The notes beneath the pieces were generated by a model. It did not search any database and was not told where the DNA came from. It worked only from the letters and a program-made list of their open reading frames with translations. A stretch of DNA of 64,000 nucleotides, from assembly GCA_038380435.1 (NCBI GenBank), contig JAWZYU010000009.1:65687901-65751900 (forward strand), given 5' to 3'. Positions within the stretch are counted from its first letter, which is position 1, and each line of letters opens with the position of its first letter. The stretch is from Ryuthela nishihirai (taxonomy: Eukaryota > Arthropoda > Arachnida > Araneae > Heptathelidae). Position numbers and translations under genes: made by a program. This document shows positions 45,265 through 56,837 of the stretch, piece by piece.

Positions 45265-45690
45265 ACAAAATGCAACTTTTTAATTTTAAGAGATAATTTA
45301 AAAATTATTTTTGGGTTTGATAGGTTACTAACAAAATTTTACGATTCCTATTTTTTAAATCCTTGGATGGTTTTAATTTCCATTGTTAGAGTGTTCCAAA
45401 TGTAAAAATGCTAAACTTTGAATATTCTAAATGGTCTATATATGCTAGAAATTTTAGTGGTAGTGTCAAGGCATTACACTGAAAGCAACAATCTGCCCCT
45501 TTCCTCAGAAGAGACTGAAAAAACAAAACATTTTCATTTTAAGGGATAAATGAAAAATTTATTTTTACATAAGTACCAGTAAAATATTACTATTTGCATT
45601 TTCCTAATCATCTATTAATTTGAATTACCACTGTTAAATAGTGCGAAAGTCAGAAAATGAAAAACTTCATTCTCTTTGAAAATAAGCATC
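45265..45690. repeat. Diverged AT-rich subrepeats
   Basis: Blocks TTTTAAG(A/G)GATAA(A)T..AAAA.TTATTTTT recur near 45280 and 45530 and at 42935. They may be an extension of the F-G repeat. Weakly supported. Confidence 0.4.
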
Positions 45691-46379
45691 CCATATTAGC
45701 CAGAAGCAATATGTGTTGTTCTGATTTAAAAATAAAAATTCCTGTTTGAAATTATTTTTACACATTTTATAAAAATATATAAAGCTTTAAAATATTCTTT
45801 ATCTGTTCAATTTTGTGCATATTTTGATGCACTATAAAAATAAAATCATCTTCAGTGGCTTTCTGATTGTCCTTCCTTAATATCCAAATGCAGTATTACC
45901 TTCTTTTTACTCCATGAAACACCACATTCAAGAAAACCCCTGATCTCAACTCATTAGTCGGAACTGTTGCCAATCCATTTTCCTGCAAATTTTTTAAATC
46001 CTCCCAAAAATTAACCAAAAATCCTTTTGTTTTAAATGGTGGATTTTGCAATTACCAAGTAAGTACCTATTTTTTTATTTGTTTTCTTGTTTTACTCTCT
46101 CTTTCAGGTTTAAACCTCTTTTAATATTTTTTAGAATTATTTTTAAAATCCATTACATCATTCATTGCATAGTTTTCTGAAACTGAAACTAAAACTGCTA
46201 AGAGTTCTTTACTTCCAGATTCTGGCAATATATCATATTCAATTGCAGAGAGCACAAGATCAGCTAATTGATACTTGTGTAGCAGCTTGTGTGCATTGTA
46301 AGCACCCAGGAATCCAGATACATCTGTGATTTCTGGGTTAGCACTTCATATCTTTCTTGAATTTTCATTTTTGTTTCTG

Positions 46380-47890
46380 CAGATTAATTTGATTTTATTT
46401 CCACAGAATAATATGTCATATTAATCTTTTGGAGTTATGTTACATTTTTTTTTCTGATGAGGAAGTCTTACAACTTGTAGCTGCAGATTTTTTAAACATC
46501 TCACTAAGCTATTTGTTAATTTCTTTACTTCTTAGTTTCCAATCAGAAATATTTGATTTGTTATTGTTTTCTGAGAATGAGTGCAGTCTTCAATATGGAT
46601 GCAAAAAGGATTTCCTTGGCTTGGAAATAAGTCCTATGGTTGGGAGAGCGATAACAACACAATTTCATCATCCAAGTTATATTTACTTATTTCTCAAAAT
46701 TTACTTATTTCTCAAATTACTTATTCCAACACTATACTGCGGGAGGTTTAGCTTCCCCCCTCCAACACACACAATCATCATAAAATTTTATATAACAAAA
46801 ATTATTAGTTTATGAGTTTACATTGAATGGTTTTAAAAGAGCTTAACCAACCTTCAAATTTTTGGCTTTGGCACTCTGAGGACACTGAAAATTTCTTAGC
46901 CTGAATGCACTAGTTTGTAGGCATAGATAAGATCCCCAAAGTGCAGCACCCAAACATAAAACTGTATAGTGCTTATTATTTTAAAAAAAAAGACAAGAAT
47001 TTTCCAGAAACCATTCATGTAGTCATAAACAGGACAGAAAATCTGTGACTGTGAAGAGAGCAAAGTCACTTTGAGCAATTGTGGTTTAAATTATTACAGC
47101 AAAAATTAAAAAAAAAAATTAAAAAAATAAATAAACAATAGCAATATTGTTTTAGATAATTTTTTATTACTGACAAAATTTTTTCCCCTCATTGATATAT
47201 AACTATTTTTATTCATTAGGTTTTCAGAATTAAGTCTTTTGCCTTGCCAGATCCTTTTTCCCTATATCACTAAAAAAGTCTTATATAAATAAATTTACAA
47301 ACATTAGTTTTAATAACTTATTCTCATGAAAATTTAGAATTAGATGTTATTTGATTTGGCATGTAATATGGCCTATTTTTGTTCACTGGTTATTTTGAAA
47401 AAAAAAAAAACATTCTAAAGCTCATTTATTTAAGTGACTGAAAACAGGTGACAAAAAGCATAGCCCTTTCACAAAGTATATCACCAAGAAAAAAAATACA
47501 GAAAAACAGTAATTTTTGTTTTCCAAGTATAAATCTGTTTTCCAATTTTTCAGAAAGAAATTTCCCTTCTATTCTTATGCATTGCAATTAATTTGGTCAT
47601 TAGTTCTTTTTTTTAATATTTTTTGCCTTGCCAGATATTTTTTTATTATATCATTCTGAAAAAAAGTGTTATTAAAATTAATGTATTACCTCCTTTTTGT
47701 CAAATATTTTATTTTCATATATTCAAGAACTAAATGTTCAACTTGTTATATAACATGACCTATATCTCTATTCATCAGTTATTTGGCAAAATCATTCTAA
47801 AGTTAATTCTTTTCTGCTGAGTATAGTGAAGAAATAGCTTGATCTGTGGTTTCACACTTTTTTCAAGCTAGGTGCTGGAAAGGTTAAAGA
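46380..47890. repeat. F-G repeat, copy 2 (uninterrupted)
   Basis: Collinear with 9740-9991 + 13544-15330 of copy 1. Blocks: ACAACTTGTAGCTGCAGA, GTTTTCTGAGAATGAGTG, GATATGGA-like CAATATGGATGC, TACATTGAATGGTTTTAAA, AGTCATAAACAGGACAGAAA, TAACTATTTTTATTCATTAG and GAAATAGCTTGATCTG. It lies immediately 3' of the first GABPA coding exon in the intron. No ORF spans it; origin unknown. Confidence 0.65.
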
Positions 47891-47974
47891 TGAAGATATA
47901 TTTTAATACCCTACCTTTATATTTTTCCAGCATTTTCACTCTCATAAGTATAAATTATAAGAAACATTATATAC

Positions 47975-48205
47975 CTGCTATGAATATCATGAGCTATTAT
48001 AGCTGAAGTGCCATCTTCAATTTGAATAACTTCTGCAGTACTATCAGGATGCAAACCCAAAATGGGGCTTGTTACCTGGACTCCCTCCAACGTTACAGTG
48101 GTTACATCTCCAGGAATAACTACTGTACCTCGAAATTTTTTTTCCTGAAGGTCATCCCCACATGGTGATGAAGCTGAATCATTTGACCGCTTCATACTCA
48201 GTTTC
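47975..48205 (-). CDS. GABPA: GABPA first coding exon (N-terminal extension)
   Basis: The acceptor AG at 48207-48206 opens this exon, and the first ATG follows after 10 nt at 48195-48193, so an upstream untranslated exon is implied. It encodes 73 residues beginning MKRSNDSASS plus two bases of a split Ser codon, then a GTATAT donor at 47974. The acidic stretch AEVIQIEDGTSAI and the basic EKKFRG stretch are visible; I recognise no named domain. The segment precedes the OST domain and differs from the vertebrate N-terminus. The phase-2 end joins the next exon to give HSSSDTDSSL. Start choice is good because the acceptor lies just upstream and no in-frame ATG precedes it in the exon. Confidence 0.8.
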
Positions 48206-48550
48206 CTATAATATAAAAAATATTAATGCATACAGTTATATTAAATATTAATGCAATGTTTTTGCACACTCATAAAAAAATTGCCTCATCCATAAGGAAT
48301 AGAGCTACATTTATGCAAATTAGTATGGAAATGTGGGACAGTGATATATAGGGACAGTGATATAAAGGGAAAATCCTGGGTCTGGCTACATTTAAAATGT
48401 GGCAGATGACAAAGATTTAATTAATTGAAGGGAAGGGGAAAAGGGGACAGCGTAGATTAAAAAATAAATAAACCAAATCTGTAAATCTGGTTACCATTTG
48501 TATGTCCTAGTTAGATGTTTAATCAACTCAGCAAATTTGAGTGAGGTGGT
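48206..48550. other. Intron upstream of first coding exon
   Basis: No element recognised. The branch and pyrimidine region of the acceptor lie at 48206-48235. Confidence 0.5.
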
Positions 48551-48554
48551 ATCA

Positions 48555-49145
48555 TAGGTCTGTGTGAAGCAGTATGTCTAAAATGATGATTGAAGCACAT
48601 TTGGGACATGATATGCAAACAGTTGACCACTGCTGGCAGCAATGGAAAAAAGAAGGTGTTTCATGTCATCATTCAGGGTCAAGTTATTCTCAAGTGACTA
48701 TAAATTGGGAAGATCTGCAGATTCACTAGATGGTGGTCAAAAGCAAAAATGTGCCTTTCCGATAGATATCCAGTGACAAAATGACTGCAGGGGCACCAAT
48801 GGTATCTGATGATACCATTCATCGCTGCCTGCAGGAAGCTGGTATGCCAGGGAGGTTCCCACAGATGTGCAAAACCACAGGCATGCCAGATTCCAGTGGT
48901 GCAACAAATTAGCTGAGTAAAATGGCAATATATCATCTTCAACAATGAGGTCTGCAATTATCTGGGGCATGATGCCGCACTCATGTATAGACATACAGGC
49001 AAAAGAGCTTTCATATCATGTATCGTTGAGCACTATACAGTGCCCACTGCTAGGATCCTGGTGTGGGGTAACATCTCTTATGATAGTCAGTCATCTCTCA
49101 TAGTCATTGAGGATAATTTAACCACCCAGCAATATCTGGATACCA
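48555..49145 (+). mobile_element. Tc1-like transposon relic
   Basis: Frames VSDDTIHRCLQEAGMPGRFP and WKKEGVSCHHSGSSYS match the DNA-binding half of Tc1 transposase. A degraded catalytic core follows to about 49145, where a LINE 3' end begins. Confidence 0.65.
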
Positions 49146-49146
49146 T

Positions 49147-49600
49147 TTTTTTTTAAATTGAATATTGATTTTTATTCATAAAAGTGAAGAATACAGTACA
49201 TTTACCATTTGACCCACAAAGCTAAATAGCTTATCTGCAGGAGAGTGAATAAATTAAATATAGGTCATTCAGTCACGAATATAGTATACATCAAATATTT
49301 TTTCAATTCGGTTTTGAGTGTACTAAATGAACCTATATTTAATATTTCCCTTGGGATAGCATTAAATATAAGTGGAATTTGATATTAGGAAGTACATTTC
49401 CATAATTATTTCGAAAAGTAGGCATTTTGTAATAGCCTTGGTTTTGAAATCTTGTATTTTTATTTTGCATGTTTTGTCAAAAAATTTTGATTAAGTTACA
49501 TTTATATAAATTACTATGATAAAAGGTTTAAAAATTTTAGTCTATCTGTTGATGTTTCATTTATTTATTTTTTATTTTTTGCAAATGTAAAGGAATAATA
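49147..49600 (-). mobile_element. LINE 3' region, minus strand (clade uncertain)
   Basis: A T-run at 49147-49156 (A-tail on the minus strand) is followed by sequence resembling conserved 3' ends of non-LTR elements (CATTTCCATAATTATTTCGA). No RT motif is intact. Confidence 0.4.
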
Positions 49601-50023
49601 TTTTTACACTTTAAGAAGTCACTTAGCACAAAGGTATGACCGTAGCTTCTCAATACGAGGGGCATTCAAAATGTTCTTGATATGCATCTGCAGAATAAAA
49701 ACCATTGCCTTACTTCAACAAAACTTTTACTGTCCTTCAAACTACTCCCCTCCAGCATCTATGCAAAGTTGCAGACATCTACATCAATTCTAGAACACTT
49801 GGTAGTACTCCTGTTGGGGAATATTTGCAATTCTGATTGAATGCATGTTACAAGGACTTGCTCCCTTGAAAAAGACTTCCCAGCAAGTTCTGTTTTAATC
49901 TTTGGAAACAACCAAAAAATCCATGGTGCAAGATCAGTTGAATATGCAGGATGAGGTAGCTGTTTGATTTTTTCCTGCTCCAGATGGGTGGTAACTTGCC
50001 AGGTTTTGTGTTGTTGTTGTATT

Positions 50024-50415
50024 GGGGTTGTTATACCTCTGAGTGGCACTTTTTTTTTGCACACAATGGACTAAATGGCCATGGTCACAAGGACCCCAAA
50101 GGCTCAGAGAAGGTTGGGGGAGGAGACTCACTGGAACAGCTCTGGCAGATGGTAGCCTCCCATCAGAGCCATCTAGCATGTTCTTTAACATGCACAGGGT
50201 ATGGCTCTCCCACACAAGGAGGCCATGGCTTACCATCCCATCCAATGGACGGTGGCTTTTCCAAGCCCATCGTGTCCCCTACTGATTGTGAGCAGGCCAG
50301 GGAGTTTTGCAGAGATAAATCTCAATGCTGACCCAAACCCTGGGAAATGGGACTCGAACCTGGGAATTGCAGTTTACAAGCCTGGTGTGCTACTGACTGA
50401 GCTACCCCAGCCCCT
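50024..50415 (-). mobile_element. SINE-A copy 8, complete but older
   Basis: Full layout from GGGTTGTTATACCTCTGAG to the tRNA-like head ending ACTGAGCTACCCCAGCCCC. CpG sites of younger copies are mostly TG or CA here. Confidence 0.88.
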
Positions 50416-50495
50416 GCCAGGTTTTGTGAGCACTGGCATTGTCATGAAGGAGGAGAACCCTTGACATGAATATTGTTGGACACTACTCTTTCATT

Positions 50496-50887
50496 GGGTT
50501 GGGTTGGGTTGTTTTACCTCTGAGCGGCACTTTTTTGCACACCATGGGCTAAATGGCCAGGTCACATGGACCCCGAAGGCTCAGAGAAGGTTGGGGGAGG
50601 GGACCCACTGGAACAGCTGTTGGGAGACAGATGGTAGCCTCCCGTCAAGGCCATCCAGCGTGTTCTTTAACGTGCACAGGGTATGGCTCTCCCGCACACG
50701 GGGCCACGGCTTAACGTCCCATCCGACGGACGGCGGCCTTTCCAAGCCCATCGGTGTCCCCTACTGACCGTGGGCAGGGCGGGGAATTTTGCGGAGATAA
50801 ATCTCAACGCTGACCCAGCTGGGACTCGAACCTGGGAACTACAGATTACGAGCCTGGCGCGCTACCGACTGAGCCACCCCCGCCCCT
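50496..50887 (-). mobile_element. SINE-A copy 9, complete, with 14-bp target duplication
   Basis: ACTACTCTTTCATT flanks at 50482-50495 and 50888-50901. The 392-bp element, read on the minus strand, has a tRNA-like head (A-box TGGCTCAGTCGG, anticodon loop CTCGTAA, B-box GGTTCGAGTCC), a central part with GACGTTAAGCCG..CCCGTGTG and TGCACGTTAAAGAACACG, and a 3' tail AAAACAACCCAACCCAACCC. CpG sites are intact. Best reference copy. Confidence 0.95.
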
Positions 50888-51008
50888 ACTACTCTTTCAT
50901 TTCCTTAACCATTTCCACAATCCAAATGTAGTTGTCGATCTTTCTGGGAGTTGTAATGAAACCACATCTCATCACATGACAATGTCTGTTAACCATTTGG
51001 GGCCACAA

Positions 51009-51720
51009 GGCCCAAACATTGCCAACATCACCTTGCATGAGTCAACTCTAACCCTATTTTTCTCTTCTATCAGTTTGTGCAATACCCATTTGACACAGAT
51101 CTTTCAGAACTTTAAATGTTGATGACTAATTGTTTCCACATTGATATCTAAACTTATTACCTGAATTGAGATGTGTGGGTTTTCTTTAATGAGATCATGA
51201 ACAGCAGCAATGATTCTCTCATTCATGGCCTCCTTCAGTCTTTCTGAATGAGGAAAGTCTTCGAAGCTCTGCCATCCTTTTCTGAATTTGAGCATACATC
51301 CCATAATAGTGCCATATGAACAGGTATGATCCTCATATACTTGTAATAAATTGGCATGAACATTGGCCCAAACATTGCCAACATCACCTTGCATGAGTCA
51401 ACTCTAGCCCTATTTTTCTCCTCTATCAATTTGTGCAGTACCCATTTGACACAGATCTTTCAGAACTTTAAATGTTTATGAATAATTGTTTCCACATTGA
51501 TATCTAAACTTATTACCTGAATTGTGATGTGTGGGTTTTCTTTAATGAGATCATGAACAGCAGCAATGATTCTCTCATTCATGGCCTCCTTCAGTCTTTC
51601 TGCATGAGGAAAGTCTTCGAAGCTCTGCCATCCTTTTCTGAATTTGAGCATACATCCCATAATAGTGCCATATGAACAGGTATGATCCTCATATACTTGT
51701 AATAAATTGGCATGAATTTT
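51009..51720 (-). repeat. Tandem duplication (2 x 356 bp) within mariner relic
   Basis: GGCCCAAACATTGCCAACAT starts units at 51009 and 51365. The two units differ at only a few positions and encode the same segment (VYEDHTCSYGTIMGCMLKFR). Confidence 0.92.
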
Positions 51721-51997
51721 TTTTTTTGCATCATCCACTAGCTGCATCCTTATGAAAATGTAAAATTCCCAGTCTTCAGTAGGCTCCATAGCAACAATGC
51801 ACTGATTTTGCAGACTGAACTTTACGTGTTGTCAGCAAAGAGAAAAATGATGATATGGCCTTTGTTTTCATACAGATAACGACAAGTTTAGACAAGCTTT
51901 CAAACAAGTTATAGCTCGTTAACTTCAGAGGAATGGGTGCAAATCTACAGACAAGTGTCAAGAAATTTTTGACCCCTCCATATATTATGCAACAGAG

Positions 51998-52112
51998 ATC
52001 TGTGGGAAAGGTGAGATCTCAGCAGCAAGAAAAGGTAGAAAACAAAATCCATACTTTATCCAGGGCTCAACCTGGATCCCTTTGGTCAGTAACCAAGCAT
52101 GTTAACCACTGT
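51998..52112 (-). mobile_element. SINE-C fragment
   Basis: Body end GATCTCAGCAG..AAAA and head GGGCTCAACCTGGATCCCTT..GTCAGTAACCAAGCATG, on the minus strand. No tail. Confidence 0.7.
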
Positions 52113-52379
52113 CAGTATAAAAAAAAAGTAGTAATTAAATGTAACAACTAATACTGAAATCCAATCCATCAATGTTAAGATGATATAACAGTTACATTGA
52201 AAAATGACCTTAATTATTCCAATTCCATTTAGTTCTGGTTATGTTATAGTTTTGAGCTAAGCCATTTTAGCTCACAACTGGAACATAACCAAGAGACTGC
52301 AATAAAATTTGAGATGGTTCAGTGAATTTTTCACACTTGCCTAATACTGGCTGATTAGTTATTCACTTCAATGAGTTTA

Positions 52380-52920
52380 ATGACATTAGCAACTAAGGCA
52401 CTAACTTTTAGCACATAATGCGCCAAACAAAGTAAAATGATGATTACCCACAACTAAAGTTAAAATCAGAAGATATAAAAATAAACACAAGAAAATGGTA
52501 AAATAACCATAGTAAAAGTAAAAAATTAAAATGGGTGTAAAGGGCTCATGTAAACACCAATGAGTGTAAAACATAAAAGGCAAAAACACTAAATACAAGT
52601 AAAATAACCAAGATACTATAAAACACAAAAACTGGTGCTAAAACAAAATCATCAGAAATGATGTCTAAGTGTAAAGAACTTAGATGGTAAATGATTAGAA
52701 CTGAAATAAATATGACATTCACAGTTAAAAGCTGTACATTTGTTTGAAATATGTTTGATCCTTAAAATGGTGTCCCAAAACTCACACTTATGTTCATCAT
52801 TTGCCCATAGAAGAAACTGTGTAAGAAATCCATGACCTATGCAGAACTGAGAAAGTACAACTTCCTCCTTGCAATTTCTACAAAAAGATGACTATCATGG
52901 TTTGACAACATGCTTAATCT
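52380..52920 (-). mobile_element. LINE-type 3' region (CCAA-tail family), older copy
   Basis: GTGTAAA..GCTCATGTAAACACCAAT, AACTGGTGCTAAAACA and AAATGGTGTCCCAAAA match, in order, CCCATGTAAAAGCAAAAATA, AACTGGGGGTTAAAATGG and AACTGGTGTCGTTAAA at 60540-60785. No RT remains. Confidence 0.55.
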
Positions 52921-53084
52921 CAAAGAGTTTGTTATATCAATGTGTTCTGACCAAGATCTTTATCACTGTCTGGAGCTCAATGGAGAAACACTGAAGGAAG
53001 TGTGGAACCAGCAGTGGAAAACTGGACAGGGGTGTGGTTGGCTTGGCAGCAGTATCTTCCCTGATACTGAACATGTAAAAAAAA

Positions 53085-53282
53085 AAAAATACCCCCTCAA
53101 GCAGCTGCTTGCCACAGAGGTCTGACAGGAGCCTGTCAGTTTATATGCCATAGTAGGAGGTCTGAGAGGATGGCAGGACCTCAGCAGAAAACAACATGAA
53201 CATCCATGCCTTACCCGGGGTTCGAACCCAGGTCCCGTAGATCAGTAGCCAAGAGCGCTAACCACTCAGCCACGGGACGGCA
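53085..53282 (-). mobile_element. SINE-C copy
   Basis: Tail and body from CCCCCTCAAGCAGCTGCTTG through CTGACAGGAGCCTGTCAG to the head (GGGGTTCGAACCCAGG ... CTAACCACTCAGCCACGGGA). The head shows intact A and B boxes. Confidence 0.9.
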
Positions 53283-53289
53283 GTAATAC

Positions 53290-54070
53290 ACCAATTGCCC
53301 CTAATACTGATGTGACTAGCCATCAAACAGAAATAGATGGGCATTGTGACTGCCAGAGGATGAACTTTTGGCAGATCTTGGACAGAACAGAGTGAAGCTG
53401 AGGCTATGCATAGATGTCAACATCACATAACCACCACACTTTGAATAAAAACAATATTACTCTGTGGTTTAAACAGTACAGTAGGTAGTGCTGTTAACAG
53501 TGAGGATGGAACTTTACCTAAGTAAAGGTAAATATTCATTGTGTAACCTCATTTGGTTAACAACTAGCAATTAATCAGGAGATCACACATTCACATTTAT
53601 GAGACAACTAGATGGTTTTTTCACATTTGCTCATTTAAGAGGTTTACTAAATTTTTCATAAATGTTTTATGTGTTTATTATTAATTGCACTAACTAATAA
53701 ACTATTGAGCTCAGAGTTCGACTTAGATCCTCTAAAGCCATAGTGACAGAAAAATTTTGTGCTCCTATCAGCAAAATTAACAAATCTTGCAGTCAACTGA
53801 TAAGAATAAAAGAGTCACATTCTGATGGTATTTCAGACAGTGGGATACCGATCCATTTCCAGTCCATAAAAATGCCATAAATAGGGCTATGTTGAGTCCA
53901 ATAAATTTTTTATGCTTTAAAACTGACATTCATGCATGTTTTAAATCAGCACATCCCATGATGTAATCATCTCTTCATTCAACAGATACAGATTTAACAA
54001 AAGGTTTACTCCATTGACCATTCTATTGGGAAAATTTCTTTCAAGATCACAAGTTCTTTCTTTGAACTTG
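53290..54070. other. Upstream intron DNA, weak tRNA-like relic
   Basis: CTCATTTGGTTAACAACTAG..TTAATCAGGAGATCACACA near 53548-53592 resembles a decayed tRNA-like core. Otherwise nothing recognised. Confidence 0.4.
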
Positions 54071-54071
54071 A

Positions 54072-54280
54072 TTTTTTTCCTTGTGCTGAATGGTTAGCAT
54101 ACTTGGCTACTGATAAAGGAACTTTGTTCAAACCTTGGGTAAGGTATGGATGGGGGTTTTTTTGTGTTGTCCTTCTGCAGAGGTCTAACTTTTCTCACAG
54201 ATCTTTTCTATTGCATATTATACTGACAGGCTATCCGATTCTGTGGCAAGCACCTGCTTTAGGAGTAATTATTTATTTTT
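54072..54280 (+). mobile_element. SINE-C copy, diverged
   Basis: CTGAATGGTTAGCATACTTG, a B-box degraded to TTGTTCAAACC, and ATACTGACAGGCTATC follow the SINE-C order. The tail is (ATTT)n. Confidence 0.75.
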
Positions 54281-54821
54281 ATTTATTGTTAACTTTTTAA
54301 ACACCAATTTTGTTAGTATTGACAAATTATAGGAAAATATAAAGGTGTTTACACATACTTTCATCAGATGAGACTTCTAATTTTCAAACAATACACACAG
54401 AAGCTGTGAGGACTGCAAAAAAATATAGATATATATAGTTAGTTAACTTAAAAATTTTAACTGTTGTTGACATCACATAAATTTCAGTTGGGAAAATATC
54501 CATAAAATATTGCATATATTTAGCTTTATATTTTTATAAAATTATATTTGTAACTTTATAATAATAACAATGTATTAAACAACAAACTACAGTTAGTATT
54601 TTTAATATTCTAATACAACCCTGAAAATGTATATTAACATTTTTAGTCTCTTTAACAAAATATATGATTAATGTTAAAGAAACTGAACTAGCAAAGTTAA
54701 CATTTACTGAGTTCAATAAAATCTCTATAGCACTGTACATTTTAAAAACTAATCCATTTCTAAATGATGTCTGCAAATATTATTGATCAGTAAAGCCAAG
54801 CTATTTCATCTTAACCTTCGT

Positions 54822-55022
54822 CCTGTGGCTGAGTGGTTAGCATGCTTGGTTACTGATCTAAGGTACCTGGGTTCGAATCCCAGGTAAGGCATGGATGTAG
54901 GTGTTGTTTTTCTGCTGAGGCCCAGCCATCCTCACAGACCTTCTAATCTGGCATATAAACTGACAGGCTCCTGTCAGACCGCTGTGGCAAGCAACTGCTT
55001 GAGAGGGTATTTACTTACTATT
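54822..55022 (+). mobile_element. SINE-C copy
   Basis: GTGGCTGAGTGGTTAGCATG and CTGGGTTCGAATCCCAGG give a well-kept head. Body and tail to GAGAGGGTATTTACTTACT. Confidence 0.9.
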
Positions 55023-55754
55023 TTTACTTATAAACAATGAAATAAGCTCGACATATTCCTCTAAAATTTAAATCGATGCTAGAGTGCTGATTTATTAGTT
55101 GATATTTTTACTTAGACTGAAGTATAGGTCTGAGAGACCTAGTTGACTTTTTTTTTTATTACCAAAAATGATGAAAGCCTATCTTTATCATAATTAGTTC
55201 ATGCTAATAAACAATATTTTAGTAGCAATACTTGTTTTATTTATTTTACAAAAAAACATACACACACACTAATAGATCTCACAGACATATACTTTGGATT
55301 ATGCTAAAAAAAGATACTTTGTGTTAAAGGTTAAGAAACATGTACCTAGGGAAATATAAAAAATATATATATATAGCTCAGTCATTACTTCCCAGAAACT
55401 GTTTTATCTCCACAGTAGCATTTTTTTATTAGGATTGCACAAGCTCTAGCTTTAATATTAGAGAGGCACCAAAGTTACCTGTAAGCTTAGAGGTAAATAA
55501 ATATTTTGCTGAAAAATAAAAGTGAGTTTTGCTGCAAATGAGATAAAACCTGTCTCCTGATTACATGCCAAGTGTTCTAATCAACATCTATTGCATTAGC
55601 TCAAGCATTTTTTCATCACCGTCATAAGGCCTTAAAATGGAAATTAATAAGTATTTTACCTAACATATTATATTGTTATATATTTTGTCTACAATATCAA
55701 ATCATTTCTAGGTTTTGTGACCATATTAAATAAAAATAAATAAAAATAAATAAG

Positions 55755-55935
55755 CCCTCAAGCAGTTGCTTGCCACAGAGGTCTGACAGGAGCCTGTCAG
55801 TTTATATGCCAGAGTAGAAGGTCTGAGAGGATGGCAGGACCTCAGCAGAAAAACGACACACACATCCATGCCTTATCCGGGGCTCAAACCCAGGTCCCTT
55901 AGATCAGTAGCCAAGCATGCTAACCACTCGGCCAA
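55755..55935 (-). mobile_element. SINE-C copy
   Basis: (AAAT)n tail at 55730-55752, body with CTGACAGGAGCCTGTCAG, and head GGGGCTCAAACCCAGGTCCC..CTAACCACTCGGCC. The last bases of the head are lost. Confidence 0.88.
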
Positions 55936-56034
55936 TATCAAATTAATTTTATAATTGCATAAAAAAAGTTTAAAAGTGTATCATAATTTTCTGGTTATAT
56001 TTTATAATCCCTTGATGAACCTTCAGGAGTTGTT

Positions 56035-56418
56035 TGGGTTGTTTTACCTCTGACCGGCACTTTTTTGCACACCATGGGCTAAATGGCCAGGTCACATGGA
56101 CCCCGAAGGCTCAGAGAAGGTTGGGGGAGGGGACCCACTGGAACAGCTGTTGGGAGACAGATGGTAGCCTCCTGTCAAGGCCATCCAGTGTGTTCTTTAA
56201 CGTGCACAGGGTATGGCTCTCCCGCACACGGGGCCACGGCTTAACGTCCCATCCGACGGACGGCGGCCTTTCCAAGCCCATCGGTGTCCCCTACTGACCA
56301 TGGGCAGGGCGAGGAATTTTTGCAGAGATAAATCTCAACGCTGACCCAGCTGGGACTCGAACCTGGGAACTACAGATTACGAGCCTGGCGCGCTACCGAC
56401 TGAGCCACCCCCCCCCCA
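56035..56418 (-). mobile_element. SINE-A copy 10, complete
   Basis: Full layout, close to copy 9, with intact CpG sites in the body and head. I could not define a clean target duplication. Confidence 0.92.
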
Positions 56419-56837
56419 CATTCTTATAAAGTAAATACTCTTTCTTTACCTAACATAATTTATTTCTACTCATTCTTATTATCAAATAAATATTATGGTG
56501 CAATATATATGGTCAGTGCAATCCTACATTTTTGTTCAATGCAAAAGGTAGAACAGAATGCACAAGGTATAAATTATATTACAACTTCAAGACACTACAG
56601 GCCCATCCTCAAGATAACTTTCAGTATCCACACACATATATATATATTTTCCATTTGTGATCAGACCCACAAGCTACTAACTTATTTGCAGGTTATGACA
56701 GTACAAACAACCATGCCATCCCAAAACTTGAACTCGGACCCTGGGAGTTGAAGAGTCATCCCAAACCAATGTAATACCACTGCGTAACTAAGGTGGCAAA
56801 GTGAAACACCATTCACTGCACAGCAAATGACACTTGC

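Larger units (their letters stand above)
8192..48205 (-). other. GABPA: GABPA (GA-binding protein alpha) gene, N-terminal half, five coding exons and giant introns
   Basis: Five minus-strand exons with consensus splice sites keep an open frame across four junctions (phases 2, 0, 1, 1). Together they match the order of the ETS factor GABP-alpha: extension, OST domain, linker, QVTRW region. GABP-alpha is a nuclear ETS transcription factor that pairs with GABP-beta and activates nuclear genes for mitochondrial functions, among others. Exons for the Pointed (PNT) and ETS domains are absent and should lie left of base 1. The four introns in view are about 9.5, 9.6, 8.1 and 12.1 kb and hold nearly all the repeats listed here. 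The family call is made from remembered protein features, not a search. Confidence 0.85.
49656..51980 (-). mobile_element. Mariner-like transposon relic 2 with nested SINEs and internal duplication
   Basis: TA flanks both ends (49654-49655, 51981-51982). Left end CGAGGGGCATTCAAAATGTT and right end AAATTTTTGACCCCTC are inverse. The minus frame HPAYSTDLAPWIFWLFPKIK is the third catalytic D block of mariner transposase. The N-terminal helix-turn-helix part is duplicated in tandem (51009-51720). Two SINE-A copies interrupt the middle. Same family as 36371-38306. Confidence 0.8.

Noticed and set aside
50821..50886. SINE-A heads as true tRNA genes
   Set aside because: They are fused to the SINE body, lack a paired acceptor stem, and are repeated with target duplications.
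52401..52628. Hydrophobic minus-strand frame as a membrane protein
   Set aside because: It overlaps a repeated LINE-type 3' region (second copy at 60.3-60.9 kb) and reads low-complexity T-rich DNA.
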